Below are positions 1 through 6,207 of a DNA stretch of 16,003 bases, in pieces. Position numbers and translations under genes: made by a program. The stretch lies in the NCBI GenBank assembly GCA_002689985.1, contig NZDC01000021.1, forward strand, positions 1-16,003. The letters run 5' to 3'. The notes under the pieces are model-generated. The model was not told where the DNA came from. It saw only the letters and a program-made list of their open reading frames with translations, and searched no databases. Numbering within the stretch: the first letter of the stretch is position 1; every line of letters begins with the position of its first letter. The stretch is from Candidatus Pacearchaeota archaeon (GTDB lineage: Archaea > Nanobdellota > Nanobdellia > Pacearchaeales > GW2011-AR1).

Positions 1-2100
1 ATATCCTTCATGAGTCATAATTGCAACTATTAAATTTTGTCCAGCAGGATAAGTGTTTAATGTATCATAAACAAAACTTCTTACAATTGGTTTTTGAGGA
101 TATTCTAGAATACTTGCACTGGTATCAAGTCTACAAAAATAATTTGCAACATATAATCCTAAAGCTTGTTTTTGCGTTTTACTTCCTCTATTTAATCTTG
201 AACTTTGATCGTGATTTCCATATGGAACTAAACTTGTTATAACTCCAAATAAATCTATAGAATCAATTTCAAGATGAGAATGCTCTTGAGTTAATTCTTC
301 CTTGTATAATCCAACTAGAGAATTTTCTTCTTCAGATGCATCAAGGTATTCTATTACTTTTTGTTTTATTAAGTCATCCCAAGTTATTTCATTTTGTTCT
401 AATTGAATTAAATGTTCATTTTTTAGTTTTGATATTCCATTCTCAACAATTATTAAAGGTCTTAATACTCTTCCTGGTTCTGTAAAAATTGAAACTATCC
501 CAAAATCAGGATCATTTCTAATATTCATTTCTGTTGGTAATCTAGAATCCCTTCTTTTTTCTTTTATTGTTTTTACAAATTCCTCTGGATTATTTATATC
601 TCCAATAAATCTTCCATTAAGAAATACATCAGTATTACTTGTTTCTTCTTTATCAAGTCCTTCTGCTTCTAAATCTTTTATAAATTTATTTTCATCTAAA
701 TTTACTCTTGTTGATACTTTAGATAAAATTGCTAGATTTTTACGTAGTCCAATTTCTGTTCCTTCTGGTGTTTCTATAGGACAAAATCTTCCATAATGAG
801 TTGGGTGAAGAGTTCTTGCTAAGAAATTTTCTTGATCACTAGGTAACATACTTGAAACTCTTTGTAATTGAGAGATAGTTGCAAGATAATTTGTTTTATC
901 CATATTCTGAGTAACTCCTGATCTTTCACCTGTCCAACTTCCAGTTGCAATTGCTGATTCCACCCTATGTGAAAATAAAGTAGATTTTGCAATTGTTTTA
1001 ATTGAAAAGAATTTTTTTCTTTTAGTTGATTTTTGTAATGAATATAATATATCTCTAATTAATATTCCTAAGTTAACTCTAAATAAGTTAGCAAGTAAAT
1101 CTCCTGAAAGTCTTACTCTTTTATTTGCATAATGATCTTTATCTGTTCTTAATTTAGGATTTTCTTTTGCAATTAAAAATTGTTTTATTAATTTACATAA
1201 AGTTACTGCTTTTTTAATTCTAGATTCTTTTTTTTGCCCAATATGAGGAAATAAATAAGAATCAATTCTTTGTTTTACTCTATCTAAGATTTCTTTTTTT
1301 GTTCCTTGTAAAGATGTTTTTTCTGCAATTTCCATTATTGCATCTTCTTGCGAAGATATATTTACAAACTCATAAAGATTAACAATAACACTATCTGTTT
1401 CTTTACCAATATATTTTGAAATATCTGATTCTTTTATTAAGCCTAATGCTTTTAGAATTAATACTGCAGGGATATCTTTAAATCTACTAAAAGAAAGATC
1501 AAATATTCCTTCTTTATTTTCTGTAATTATTGTAGGTATTCTATATGTTCCTTTTGATGAAAATACTCTTAAATTTAAATTTCCTTTAGAATCATTTTCA
1601 ATAAATGGTTGATTTTCTGCCAAGTCTTCTGCCATTACCATTACTCTTTCGTTTCCATTAACAATAAAATATCCTCCTGTATCAAGTGAGTCACTATAAT
1701 TTTTAATTAAGTCTTCTTTTGACATATTATGAGTATTACATACTTTACTTTTTACCATTATAGGAACTCTTCCAATTTCTACAACTTCTGAATCTACTTG
1801 CTCGTCTTTTCTTACAGTTAATTCGAGGGTTATAGGAGCAGAATAAGTAAGATTTCTTAATCGTGCTTCATATGGTAAAATAGGAGAAGAACTTCCATCA
1901 GCTTCAGTAATTTTTGGAATTCCTACTTTTATTTTTCCAAGATTTATTTCAAATTCTTCATTATTAATTGTTTCTGATATTTCATCAACAATTTCCTGTA
2001 TTCTTTTGTCAATAAAATTATTAAAAGAAGTAATATTTGACTCAATTAATGAATGCTCTGCTAGATATTTCTTTACAATTAAGTGTTTATTATCTTTCAT
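1..2100 (-). CDS. rpoB: RNA polymerase subunit B, fused B''-B' type (5' part, runs off window)
   Basis: Catalytic large subunit of the archaeal DNA-dependent RNA polymerase, equivalent to bacterial beta and eukaryotic Rpb2. The frame is open for 700 codons from an ATG at 2098-2100 to the left edge of the window, so the C-terminal part is missing here. The N-terminal protrusion, lobe and fork regions are readable: a NGNERVMV stretch near residue 190, a CPIETPEG motif (ETPEG at 443-447), then YLDASEEE (YLDA at 585-588) and a following HSHLEIDSIDLFGVI stretch, which mark the start of what is a separate B' protein in methanogens and halophiles. No stop lies between the two halves, so this is a single fused RpoB. 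It begins 11 nt after rpoH, the usual archaeal rpoH-rpoB order, and is presumably co-transcribed. Identification is very secure. Confidence 0.97.
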   Translation of the reverse strand, partial: MKDNKHLIVKKYLAEHSLIESNITSFNNFIDKRIQEIVDEISETINNEEFEINLGKIKVGIPKITEADGSSSPILPYEARLRNLTYSAPITLELTVRKDEQVDSEVVEIGRVPIMVKSKVCNTHNMSKEDLIKNYSDSLDTGGYFIVNGNERVMVMAEDLAENQPFIENDSKGNLNLRVFSSKGTYRIPTIITENKEGIFDLSFSRFKDIPAVLILKALGLIKESDISKYIGKETDSVIVNLYEFVNISSQEDAIMEIAEKTSLQGTKKEILDRVKQRIDSYLFPHIGQKKESRIKKAVTLCKLIKQFLIAKENPKLRTDKDHYANKRVRLSGDLLANLFRVNLGILIRDILYSLQKSTKRKKFFSIKTIAKSTLFSHRVESAIATGSWTGERSGVTQNMDKTNYLATISQLQRVSSMLPSDQENFLARTLHPTHYGRFCPIETPEGTEIGLRKNLAILSKVSTRVNLDENKFIKDLEAEGLDKEETSNTDVFLNGRFIGDINNPEEFVKTIKEKRRDSRLPTEMNIRNDPDFGIVSIFTEPGRVLRPLIIVENGISKLKNEHLIQLEQNEITWDDLIKQKVIEYLDASEEENSLVGLYKEELTQEHSHLEIDSIDLFGVITSLVPYGNHDQSSRLNRGSKTQKQALGLYVANYFCRLDTSASILEYPQKPIVRSFVYDTLNTYPAGQNLIVAIMTHEGY

Positions 2101-2111
2101 ATTTAATTCGT

Positions 2112-2318
2112 TTAGACTACAACTCTATAATGAATGCTATCTTTATCTTCTACTTTTCTTTCTATTTTGATTATATCCCCAACATTACATCCTTCAGGTA
2201 ATACTGGATCAGATGATAATATCTTTGGTAATTGGGTTTTAGAAATATTTAAGCTTGATAATAGTTTTTCAGACTCTTTTTCATTGAGTTTAAAGTGTTT
2301 TGGTTGTAGAATATGCAT
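2112..2318 (-). CDS. rpoH: RNA polymerase subunit H
   Basis: Small archaeal RNA polymerase subunit, homologous to the C-terminal domain of eukaryotic Rpb5; it sits near the downstream DNA-binding jaw. The 68-aa product has the family hallmarks in order: an N-terminal HILQPKH segment, LSSLNISKTQLPKI, a DPV segment, a G-D-I-I-K-I-E-R-K strand and the C-terminal HYRVVV end. Length is slightly below the usual 75-85 aa, because the loop before YRVVV is short. It lies immediately upstream of rpoB with an 11-nt gap, forming the classical archaeal rpoH-rpoB operon start. No Shine-Dalgarno is visible before the ATG. A TATA-like box with BRE-like purines lies about 85 nt upstream. Confidence 0.95.
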   Translation of the reverse strand: MHILQPKHFKLNEKESEKLLSSLNISKTQLPKILSSDPVLPEGCNVGDIIKIERKVEDKDSIHYRVVV

Positions 2319-2402
2319 TTTTATGATTAATTTATGAAGAATGTTAGAGATTTATTTGGAGACTTTAACAACTTCTTAATAATGAAAAATAGTTAAATTT
2401 GG

Positions 2403-2409
2403 TTTAAAA
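2403..2409 (-). promoter_or_regulatory. Candidate TATA/BRE promoter of rpoH-rpoB
   Basis: On the minus strand a CGAAAACC stretch (BRE-like) is followed by TTTTAAA. A start of transcription about 27 nt downstream (near 2379) would leave a leader of about 60 nt before rpoH. A weaker alternative is AAATAAAT at about 2351-2358, which would give a very short leader. Both are by eye only. Confidence 0.4.
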
Positions 2410-2426
2410 GGTTTTCGGTTTTCCAG

Positions 2427-2446
2427 GCATTTTTATGAGTAAATGC
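2427..2446 (-). terminator. Short hairpin just after the 111-aa ORF
   Basis: GCATTT and AAATGC arms (6 bp) with an 8-nt loop begin about 8 nt after the stop codon of the 111-aa gene. It could mark the 3' end of that mRNA. However, there is no following U-run, and archaeal terminators usually rely on U-tracts, so support is weak. Confidence 0.25.
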
Positions 2447-2454
2447 AAGTTTGT

Positions 2455-2790
2455 TTATCCTTTATACTTTTCAAGAAACTCTTGTAATTTCGCATCAGAC
2501 GTTAGGATATGGCCTTTGAGAGGAGATTTGAAAATAAAACTTGTTGGCCTTCTTTTATTGCCTGTGCAAAGCTTATATTGAATAGAATATTGTAATATAT
2601 TATCTCTAATTTCTGTAACTTCCCAAAAATTAGTGGCTTCTAAATCCTTGATTAATTTATGAGTTTTTTTATTAATTAATTCATTAAATTTAGTCAAGGC
2701 TTCTATTCCTGGTTTGTATTTTTTATGTTCTGCTTTTTCTTCTTTACTAAATAAACTTGCAAGATTGTACGTCTTTCCATAGGGTTCCAT
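2455..2790 (-). CDS. Hypothetical protein, 111 aa
   Basis: I do not recognise a family with confidence. The product is a soluble basic protein of 111 aa with no signal peptide or membrane segment. A helical N-terminal half rich in Lys and Glu (residues about 15-50) is followed by an alternating strand-like region (FWEVTEIRDNILQYSIQYKL, about 57-76) and a final SFIFKSPLKG / LQEFLEKYKG part. The W-E-V-x-E-I-R-D-N followed by strands and an F-x-F-K-S-P turn vaguely recalls RelE/HigB (Gp49-like) toxins, but catalytic residues cannot be assigned and no antitoxin gene is adjacent. It is a single gene with its own TATA box positioned for a leaderless transcript, between tRNA-Lys and rpoH. Confidence 0.7.
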   Translation of the reverse strand: MEPYGKTYNLASLFSKEEKAEHKKYKPGIEALTKFNELINKKTHKLIKDLEATNFWEVTEIRDNILQYSIQYKLCTGNKRRPTSFIFKSPLKGHILTSDAKLQEFLEKYKG

Positions 2791-2810
2791 AAAATTTTAG
2801 TAGACGGATA

Positions 2811-2820
2811 CTTTATAAAT
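2811..2820 (-). promoter_or_regulatory. TATA box of the 111-aa ORF
   Basis: ATTTATAAAG on the minus strand is centred about 27 nt before the ATG at 2788-2790, so the transcript would start at or next to the start codon (leaderless). It lies in the 49 nt between the tRNA-Lys 3' end and the ORF, inside a T/A-rich stretch that could also serve as the tRNA terminator. Confidence 0.6.
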
Positions 2821-2839
2821 ATTTATATAAAACAAAGAA

Positions 2840-2913
2840 TGGCCCCGAAGGGATTTGAACCCTCGACACCTGGATTAAAAGTCCAGTGCTCTGCCAGGCT
2901 GAGCTACGGAGCC
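2840..2913 (-). tRNA. trnK: tRNA-Lys(UUU)
   Basis: Complete cloverleaf on the minus strand. The acceptor stem is GGCTCCG/CGGGGCC with one G-U pair and an A discriminator at 2840. The D-arm is GCTC/GAGC. The anticodon stem is CTGGA/TCCAG around loop CTTTTAA (anticodon TTT, lysine). The variable loop is GTGTC, and the T-arm is GAGGG/CCCTT around TTCAAAT. No intron, and no CCA is encoded (the sequence after the discriminator is TTC), so CCA must be added after transcription. Confidence 0.97.
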
Positions 2914-2932
2914 ATAAATCTTACTAGAAGTA

Positions 2933-3262
2933 TTATTTTATAAACTTATTTAATTTTTCTTCAAATTCCTCACTTGACATTGAACCTACAAATTGCTCAA
3001 TTTCTTTTCCATTTTTAAGTAAAACAAAGTTTGGAATAGAACTAACATTAAATTTACCTGCAAGTTCTGAATTATCATCAACATTAACTTTTCCAAATTT
3101 TATCTTTCCTTTGAATTTTTCACTTAATTCGTCCATTAAAGGATCCATCATTAAACAAGGCATACACCATTCTGCAAAAAAATCAATTAAAACAATTCCA
3201 TCTTTTGTAAAATCTTCAAATCCTGATTTACTTAATTCAGTAATTTTATCTTTATTTCCCAT
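2933..3262 (-). CDS. trxA: Thioredoxin
   Basis: Cytosolic disulfide reductase of the thioredoxin fold. The 109-aa length is that of a single-domain thioredoxin. The active site is WCMPC (W32, C33, C36), preceded by the strand VLIDFFAEW, with the buried Asp at D27 and the cis-proline at P77 in SSIPNF; the GKEIEQFVG segment follows. There is no signal peptide. The dipeptide MP between the cysteines differs from the common GP, so redox potential and partner choice may differ. It could serve as the electron donor for the NrdJ ribonucleotide reductase encoded in the cluster upstream; this is inference from context. Its own TATA box suggests a leaderless mRNA. Confidence 0.95.
   Translation of the reverse strand: MGNKDKITELSKSGFEDFTKDGIVLIDFFAEWCMPCLMMDPLMDELSEKFKGKIKFGKVNVDDNSELAGKFNVSSIPNFVLLKNGKEIEQFVGSMSSEEFEEKLNKFIK
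2936..2944 (-). promoter_or_regulatory. TATA box of tRNA-Lys, abutting the thioredoxin stop codon
   Basis: TTTATAAAA on the minus strand is centred about 26 nt before the first base of the tRNA. It overlaps the last codons of the thioredoxin gene, whose stop codon is 2933-2935, showing how compact the region is. Confidence 0.6.
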
Positions 3263-3283
3263 TTTGTTTAAGAATTAATAAGA

Positions 3284-3291
3284 TTTATAAA
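3284..3291 (-). promoter_or_regulatory. TATA box of thioredoxin gene
   Basis: TTTATAAA (in ACTTTTATAAAT on the minus strand) is centred about 27 nt before the ATG at 3260-3262, predicting a leaderless transcript. Confidence 0.6.
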
Positions 3292-3318
3292 AGTTTTTAT
3301 TGAAATTAATTTGTATAT

Positions 3319-4998
3319 TTATATAGCTTTATTTAACATCTCTTTTTTTGTTTTTGTATGCAATTCTTTATTATAATCTCTCATATTAGTTATATGATTA
3401 CAATATTCTTTTTCAGTACAAAATCCAGTACTACATTTTGGTTGTAGAAAATATTTTAGCTCTGGTATTGTTTTTGCAATTAAATTTCTTTTCTTCCAAG
3501 AAGTCATATATCTTTCAGGTTCACATTCACTACATAATCTCAATGGCAATTCTAAATCAATCATATTTACCAAGTCATAATTTTCTATATTCCTTAATCT
3601 TATATTTCTTGGAATCATAAATGCCGCATCTCTTAATGAAATATCTTCATTTACTAATTTATCATAAAATATTAATTGTCTTGCAGTATGATAAATATAA
3701 GGAACTAATAATTTAGAATGTTTTTTTAATTTTTTATCAACAACAATAATCTTTTCAATTTTATCTAAAGGAAGATTCTTATCCTCCGAATTTTTATAAG
3801 CTTCCTCTATTTGTTGCCAAAATTCTTTTATTCCATTTGATGCTCTTTTTGCAGCAGAATATATTGATTCAACATTTTGTCTTAATGTAGCATGTCTTTT
3901 TTGTTCAGACCAAACTCTAAATGATAAACTATCTAAGATTGTCACTCTTACAGCTTCATTATATTCTCCTGTAAGATCTCTTGTTGCCAACATACATTTT
4001 ATAGATGCTTTTGCAATTTCTTTAGGATCTGTAATTTTTCTTGTTTGTTCAAGAACATCTTTAAGATTTTTTAGACTTTTTTTAAAACCATTAGTTAAAT
4101 TAATATTTGAATCTATTAATTGAGGTTTTGTTAAAATATTTAATTTTTCTGCTAATTCTGAAGGATAATTTGGAAGGTTGGGATCTTTGAATACATTATA
4201 ATGAAAATATGTGCCTCTGGGAACTTCTATTCTTTGTTTATACATTATTCCAAGTCCATTTTCTTTTGTAATATCAGAAAATCTTTTAACTAATGTATGA
4301 ATTTCTCTTGGTAAAAATGGTCCATTAGGATTTATTTCATCTTGTTTAACTTCAAAAGCTAATGTAGCCATCGTGTCTAATGGAAGAACTATAAATAAAT
4401 CAGCAGGATTATTATAAGATAAAGCTTTGTTAAAAGATTCAATACCATCTAATCTTCCAAATTTTTCTTTGAAAGATTTACTTTCTTTAAATGCTGCTCT
4501 TGAAATTTCTAAGTATTCTTTAAGAAGAACATCTCTTTTTGCAATAGTTGTTGGAATTACAATATCTTCTTCTCCTACACTTCTTCTTCGTCCACTAGTA
4601 ACTAAAGACCTTGAAGCAACTAATCCTGTTAAAGCAGAATCAATCATCTTTGTTCCTTGTAACCCCAAGGTTACTCCTGCAAGACCTCCCATAGAATGAC
4701 CTCTTCCAATTCCTGTTGCTGTTTTATTAAAAATAGCATCCTTAAGATCTGATTTATCTGGATTTTCTATATATTCTAAAAGTTCTTCTTCTAATCCAAT
4801 AAAATTCATTCCTCTTGCAACTAATGATTGACGAAAAGAAATAATTTCATCTCCACCCAAAAAATCCCTCTCAAATTCTTTTAGAAAATATTTTTTAAGT
4901 TTTTCATTTTTAATTACTATCTCTGGGAATCTACCAAGAGTTGTAACATTTAAATCATTATCAGTAATATATGTTTTATCATCATATTTTAATCTCAT
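3319..4998 (-). CDS. thyX: Long ThyX-like (FAD-dependent thymidylate synthase family) protein
   Basis: Probable flavin-dependent thymidylate synthase, which methylates dUMP to dTMP with methylenetetrahydrofolate and reduced FAD. At 559 aa it is about twice the usual ThyX length and reads like two ThyX-type halves. The first half has RGHSMGG (99-105) and SRSLVTSGRRR (129-139). The second has R368-H369-A370-x7-S378, which matches the ThyX signature RHRx7S except that the third position is Ala, and a LPLRLCSECEPER segment resembling the ThyX C-terminal LR-x-AQ-EIR region. A Cys-rich tail (KCSTGFCTEKEYC) follows. It lies downstream of a dUTPase-like gene, a nucleotide kinase and nrdJ, which strongly supports a thymidylate role. 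It has its own leaderless-type TATA box. Whether it is catalytically a true synthase is open. Confidence 0.72.
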   Translation of the reverse strand: MRLKYDDKTYITDNDLNVTTLGRFPEIVIKNEKLKKYFLKEFERDFLGGDEIISFRQSLVARGMNFIGLEEELLEYIENPDKSDLKDAIFNKTATGIGRGHSMGGLAGVTLGLQGTKMIDSALTGLVASRSLVTSGRRRSVGEEDIVIPTTIAKRDVLLKEYLEISRAAFKESKSFKEKFGRLDGIESFNKALSYNNPADLFIVLPLDTMATLAFEVKQDEINPNGPFLPREIHTLVKRFSDITKENGLGIMYKQRIEVPRGTYFHYNVFKDPNLPNYPSELAEKLNILTKPQLIDSNINLTNGFKKSLKNLKDVLEQTRKITDPKEIAKASIKCMLATRDLTGEYNEAVRVTILDSLSFRVWSEQKRHATLRQNVESIYSAAKRASNGIKEFWQQIEEAYKNSEDKNLPLDKIEKIIVVDKKLKKHSKLLVPYIYHTARQLIFYDKLVNEDISLRDAAFMIPRNIRLRNIENYDLVNMIDLELPLRLCSECEPERYMTSWKKRNLIAKTIPELKYFLQPKCSTGFCTEKEYCNHITNMRDYNKELHTKTKKEMLNKAI

Positions 4999-5019
4999 TC
5001 AAGTTAGAAATATCTTTTT

Positions 5020-5028
5020 TTTATAAAG
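5020..5028 (-). promoter_or_regulatory. TATA box of thyX-like gene
   Basis: CTTTATAAA on the minus strand lies about 26 nt before the ATG at 4996-4998, in the 55-nt gap after the dUTPase-like gene. The ThyX-like gene can therefore be transcribed separately as a leaderless mRNA, besides any read-through. Confidence 0.6.
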
Positions 5029-5053
5029 ATAATTATGGTTAGATATATATTAT

Positions 5054-5635
5054 TTAATTCTGCAATTCTTCCTCGCCCTGACTCGTAGTTCTTCCACTTT
5101 GATGCTGTCCTGAATAAGCTCTTTTTATTTCGCCAATTACCGGTTCAAAAACTATTTTAAACATTCTTGAACCTAATTCAAGAGTAAACTTCTTTCCTCC
5201 AGCATTATATAGTCCAAAAGTTAATGAACCTTTATATCCTGGATTAGTTATTGAAGGTACTAAAATTACTCCTCCTCTAAATAAAGATGTTCTTGGATAT
5301 ATATTTGGCATTAAATATCTTGGTGGAAGATCTTTTTCATATTTAACTTTTTCTGATGGACAATTAATTTTCTCAATTGTTCCTACCAAAAAATAATCTC
5401 CCGGTTTCATAGTTACTTCTTTTTCACCATCTTTTTTTATGTCTGCAATTACTTCTGTCTTTGGGGAGTATCTCTTCTTTACACCTAAATAACTATCTCC
5501 AACAATTTTAGCAATTTTTCCAACTCTTAATTCTAACTCAACCCCTTCGGGATTTTCTAATTCTCTTTTACAAAGACCATCAATTAAATTATGTTCTTTA
5601 TTCAATTCTAAAACTTTCAAGGCAGATAATGGCAT
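5054..5635 (-). CDS. dut: dUTPase-like protein of the dCTP deaminase/dUTPase superfamily
   Basis: Trimeric dCTP deaminase/dUTPase fold, 193 aa. Visible family elements are PEGVELELRVG (29-39), PGDYFLVGTIEKINCP (78-93), the phosphate-binding PRTSLFRGG (114-122), NPGYKGSLTFGLYN (131-144) and the C-terminal GQHQSGR (176-182), which is typical of archaeal members. The glutamate essential for deamination in Dcd (E138 in E. coli, in an LEFYN context) is Gly here (FGLYN), so dCTP deamination is unlikely and dUTP hydrolysis to dUMP is the better guess. The Asp usually found before PG is Asn131. It sits 6 nt after the kinase gene and before the ThyX-like gene, which fits dUMP supply. No clear Shine-Dalgarno. 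Confidence 0.75.
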   Translation of the reverse strand: MPLSALKVLELNKEHNLIDGLCKRELENPEGVELELRVGKIAKIVGDSYLGVKKRYSPKTEVIADIKKDGEKEVTMKPGDYFLVGTIEKINCPSEKVKYEKDLPPRYLMPNIYPRTSLFRGGVILVPSITNPGYKGSLTFGLYNAGGKKFTLELGSRMFKIVFEPVIGEIKRAYSGQHQSGRTTSQGEEELQN

Positions 5636-5641
5636 TTTAAT

Positions 5642-6205
5642 TTATGAAATTTTTAATTTTTCTAAAATTTTATTTAATTTAGAATATAATTCATCTAAAT
5701 TTCCTATATTATTAATTCTGTAATCAGATTGTTTTATACATTCTCCTACCTCTTGTCCATTCTTATTATTTGATCTTAAATCTCTTTTATCCATTTCTAA
5801 GAAATCTTTCCATGTCTTTATATCACTATGTCTATTTCTCTTTCTCATTCTTTCATATCTTAATACTTGTAGAGAATCAATTGCAATTAAAGTAAAATTT
5901 TCTAACCCTCTAAAATATTTTATTTCTCCAGTATTTCTAATTCCATCTATTACAAAATTCTTATTTTCTGAATTAATATATAGATTTTTTATTGTAATTT
6001 CTGCTAAAACACCCTTTCCATGTTTCTCTCTTAATTCATCTCCAATATCTTGTAAATCTTTAATAGTATAATTCTCTAGATTTCTTCTTTTAGCTTCTTC
6101 TCTAACTCTATCTGATAATGAAGAATAAATAAAACCTTTTTGTTTTAGAATTTTAGAAACCTCTCCTTTTCCAGAAGCCTTAGATCCTGTTAATCCTATT
6201 ATCAT
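5642..6205 (-). CDS. P-loop nucleotide kinase (UPF0200 / dephospho-CoA kinase-like)
   Basis: ATP-dependent kinase of the NMP-kinase superfamily, 187 aa from the chosen start. The N-terminal MIIGLTGSKASGKGE holds the Walker A motif (G7 to K13). Further conserved pieces are LSDRVREEAKRR, a VIDGIRN strand-turn (Walker B-like) and an RYERMRKRNRH lid-like basic segment, ending in a NLDELYSKL helix. It resembles archaeal UPF0200 proteins. Its place between nrdJ and the dUTPase-like gene suggests a (deoxy)nucleoside monophosphate substrate; dephospho-CoA is the alternative. An ATG 15 nt further upstream (6218-6220) would overlap nrdJ; I prefer 6205 because it puts the P-loop at the usual distance from the N-terminus and has GGAG about 8 nt upstream, inside the last codons of nrdJ. 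Confidence 0.82.
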   Translation of the reverse strand: MIIGLTGSKASGKGEVSKILKQKGFIYSSLSDRVREEAKRRNLENYTIKDLQDIGDELREKHGKGVLAEITIKNLYINSENKNFVIDGIRNTGEIKYFRGLENFTLIAIDSLQVLRYERMRKRNRHSDIKTWKDFLEMDKRDLRSNNKNGQEVGECIKQSDYRINNIGNLDELYSKLNKILEKLKIS

Positions 6206-6207
6206 CT

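Noticed and set aside
21..242. Small plus-strand open frame.
   Set aside because: It lies antisense within rpoB, whose minus-strand frame is unmistakable; the same reasoning applies to open frames opposite thyX, nrdJ, the KamA gene, iscS and the reductase.
2134..2337. Plus-strand open frame opposite rpoH.
   Set aside because: The minus-strand frame is clearly RNA polymerase subunit H; the opposite frame shows no family features.
2410..2424. Tandem GGTTTTC repeat as a possible functional repeat.
   Set aside because: Only two short copies in low-complexity A+T-rich DNA; better explained as the purine-rich BRE side of the rpoH promoter on the other strand.
2455..2790. RelE/HigB-like toxin of a toxin-antitoxin pair.
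   Set aside because: Only a faint pattern resemblance; no antitoxin gene is adjacent and catalytic residues cannot be assigned.
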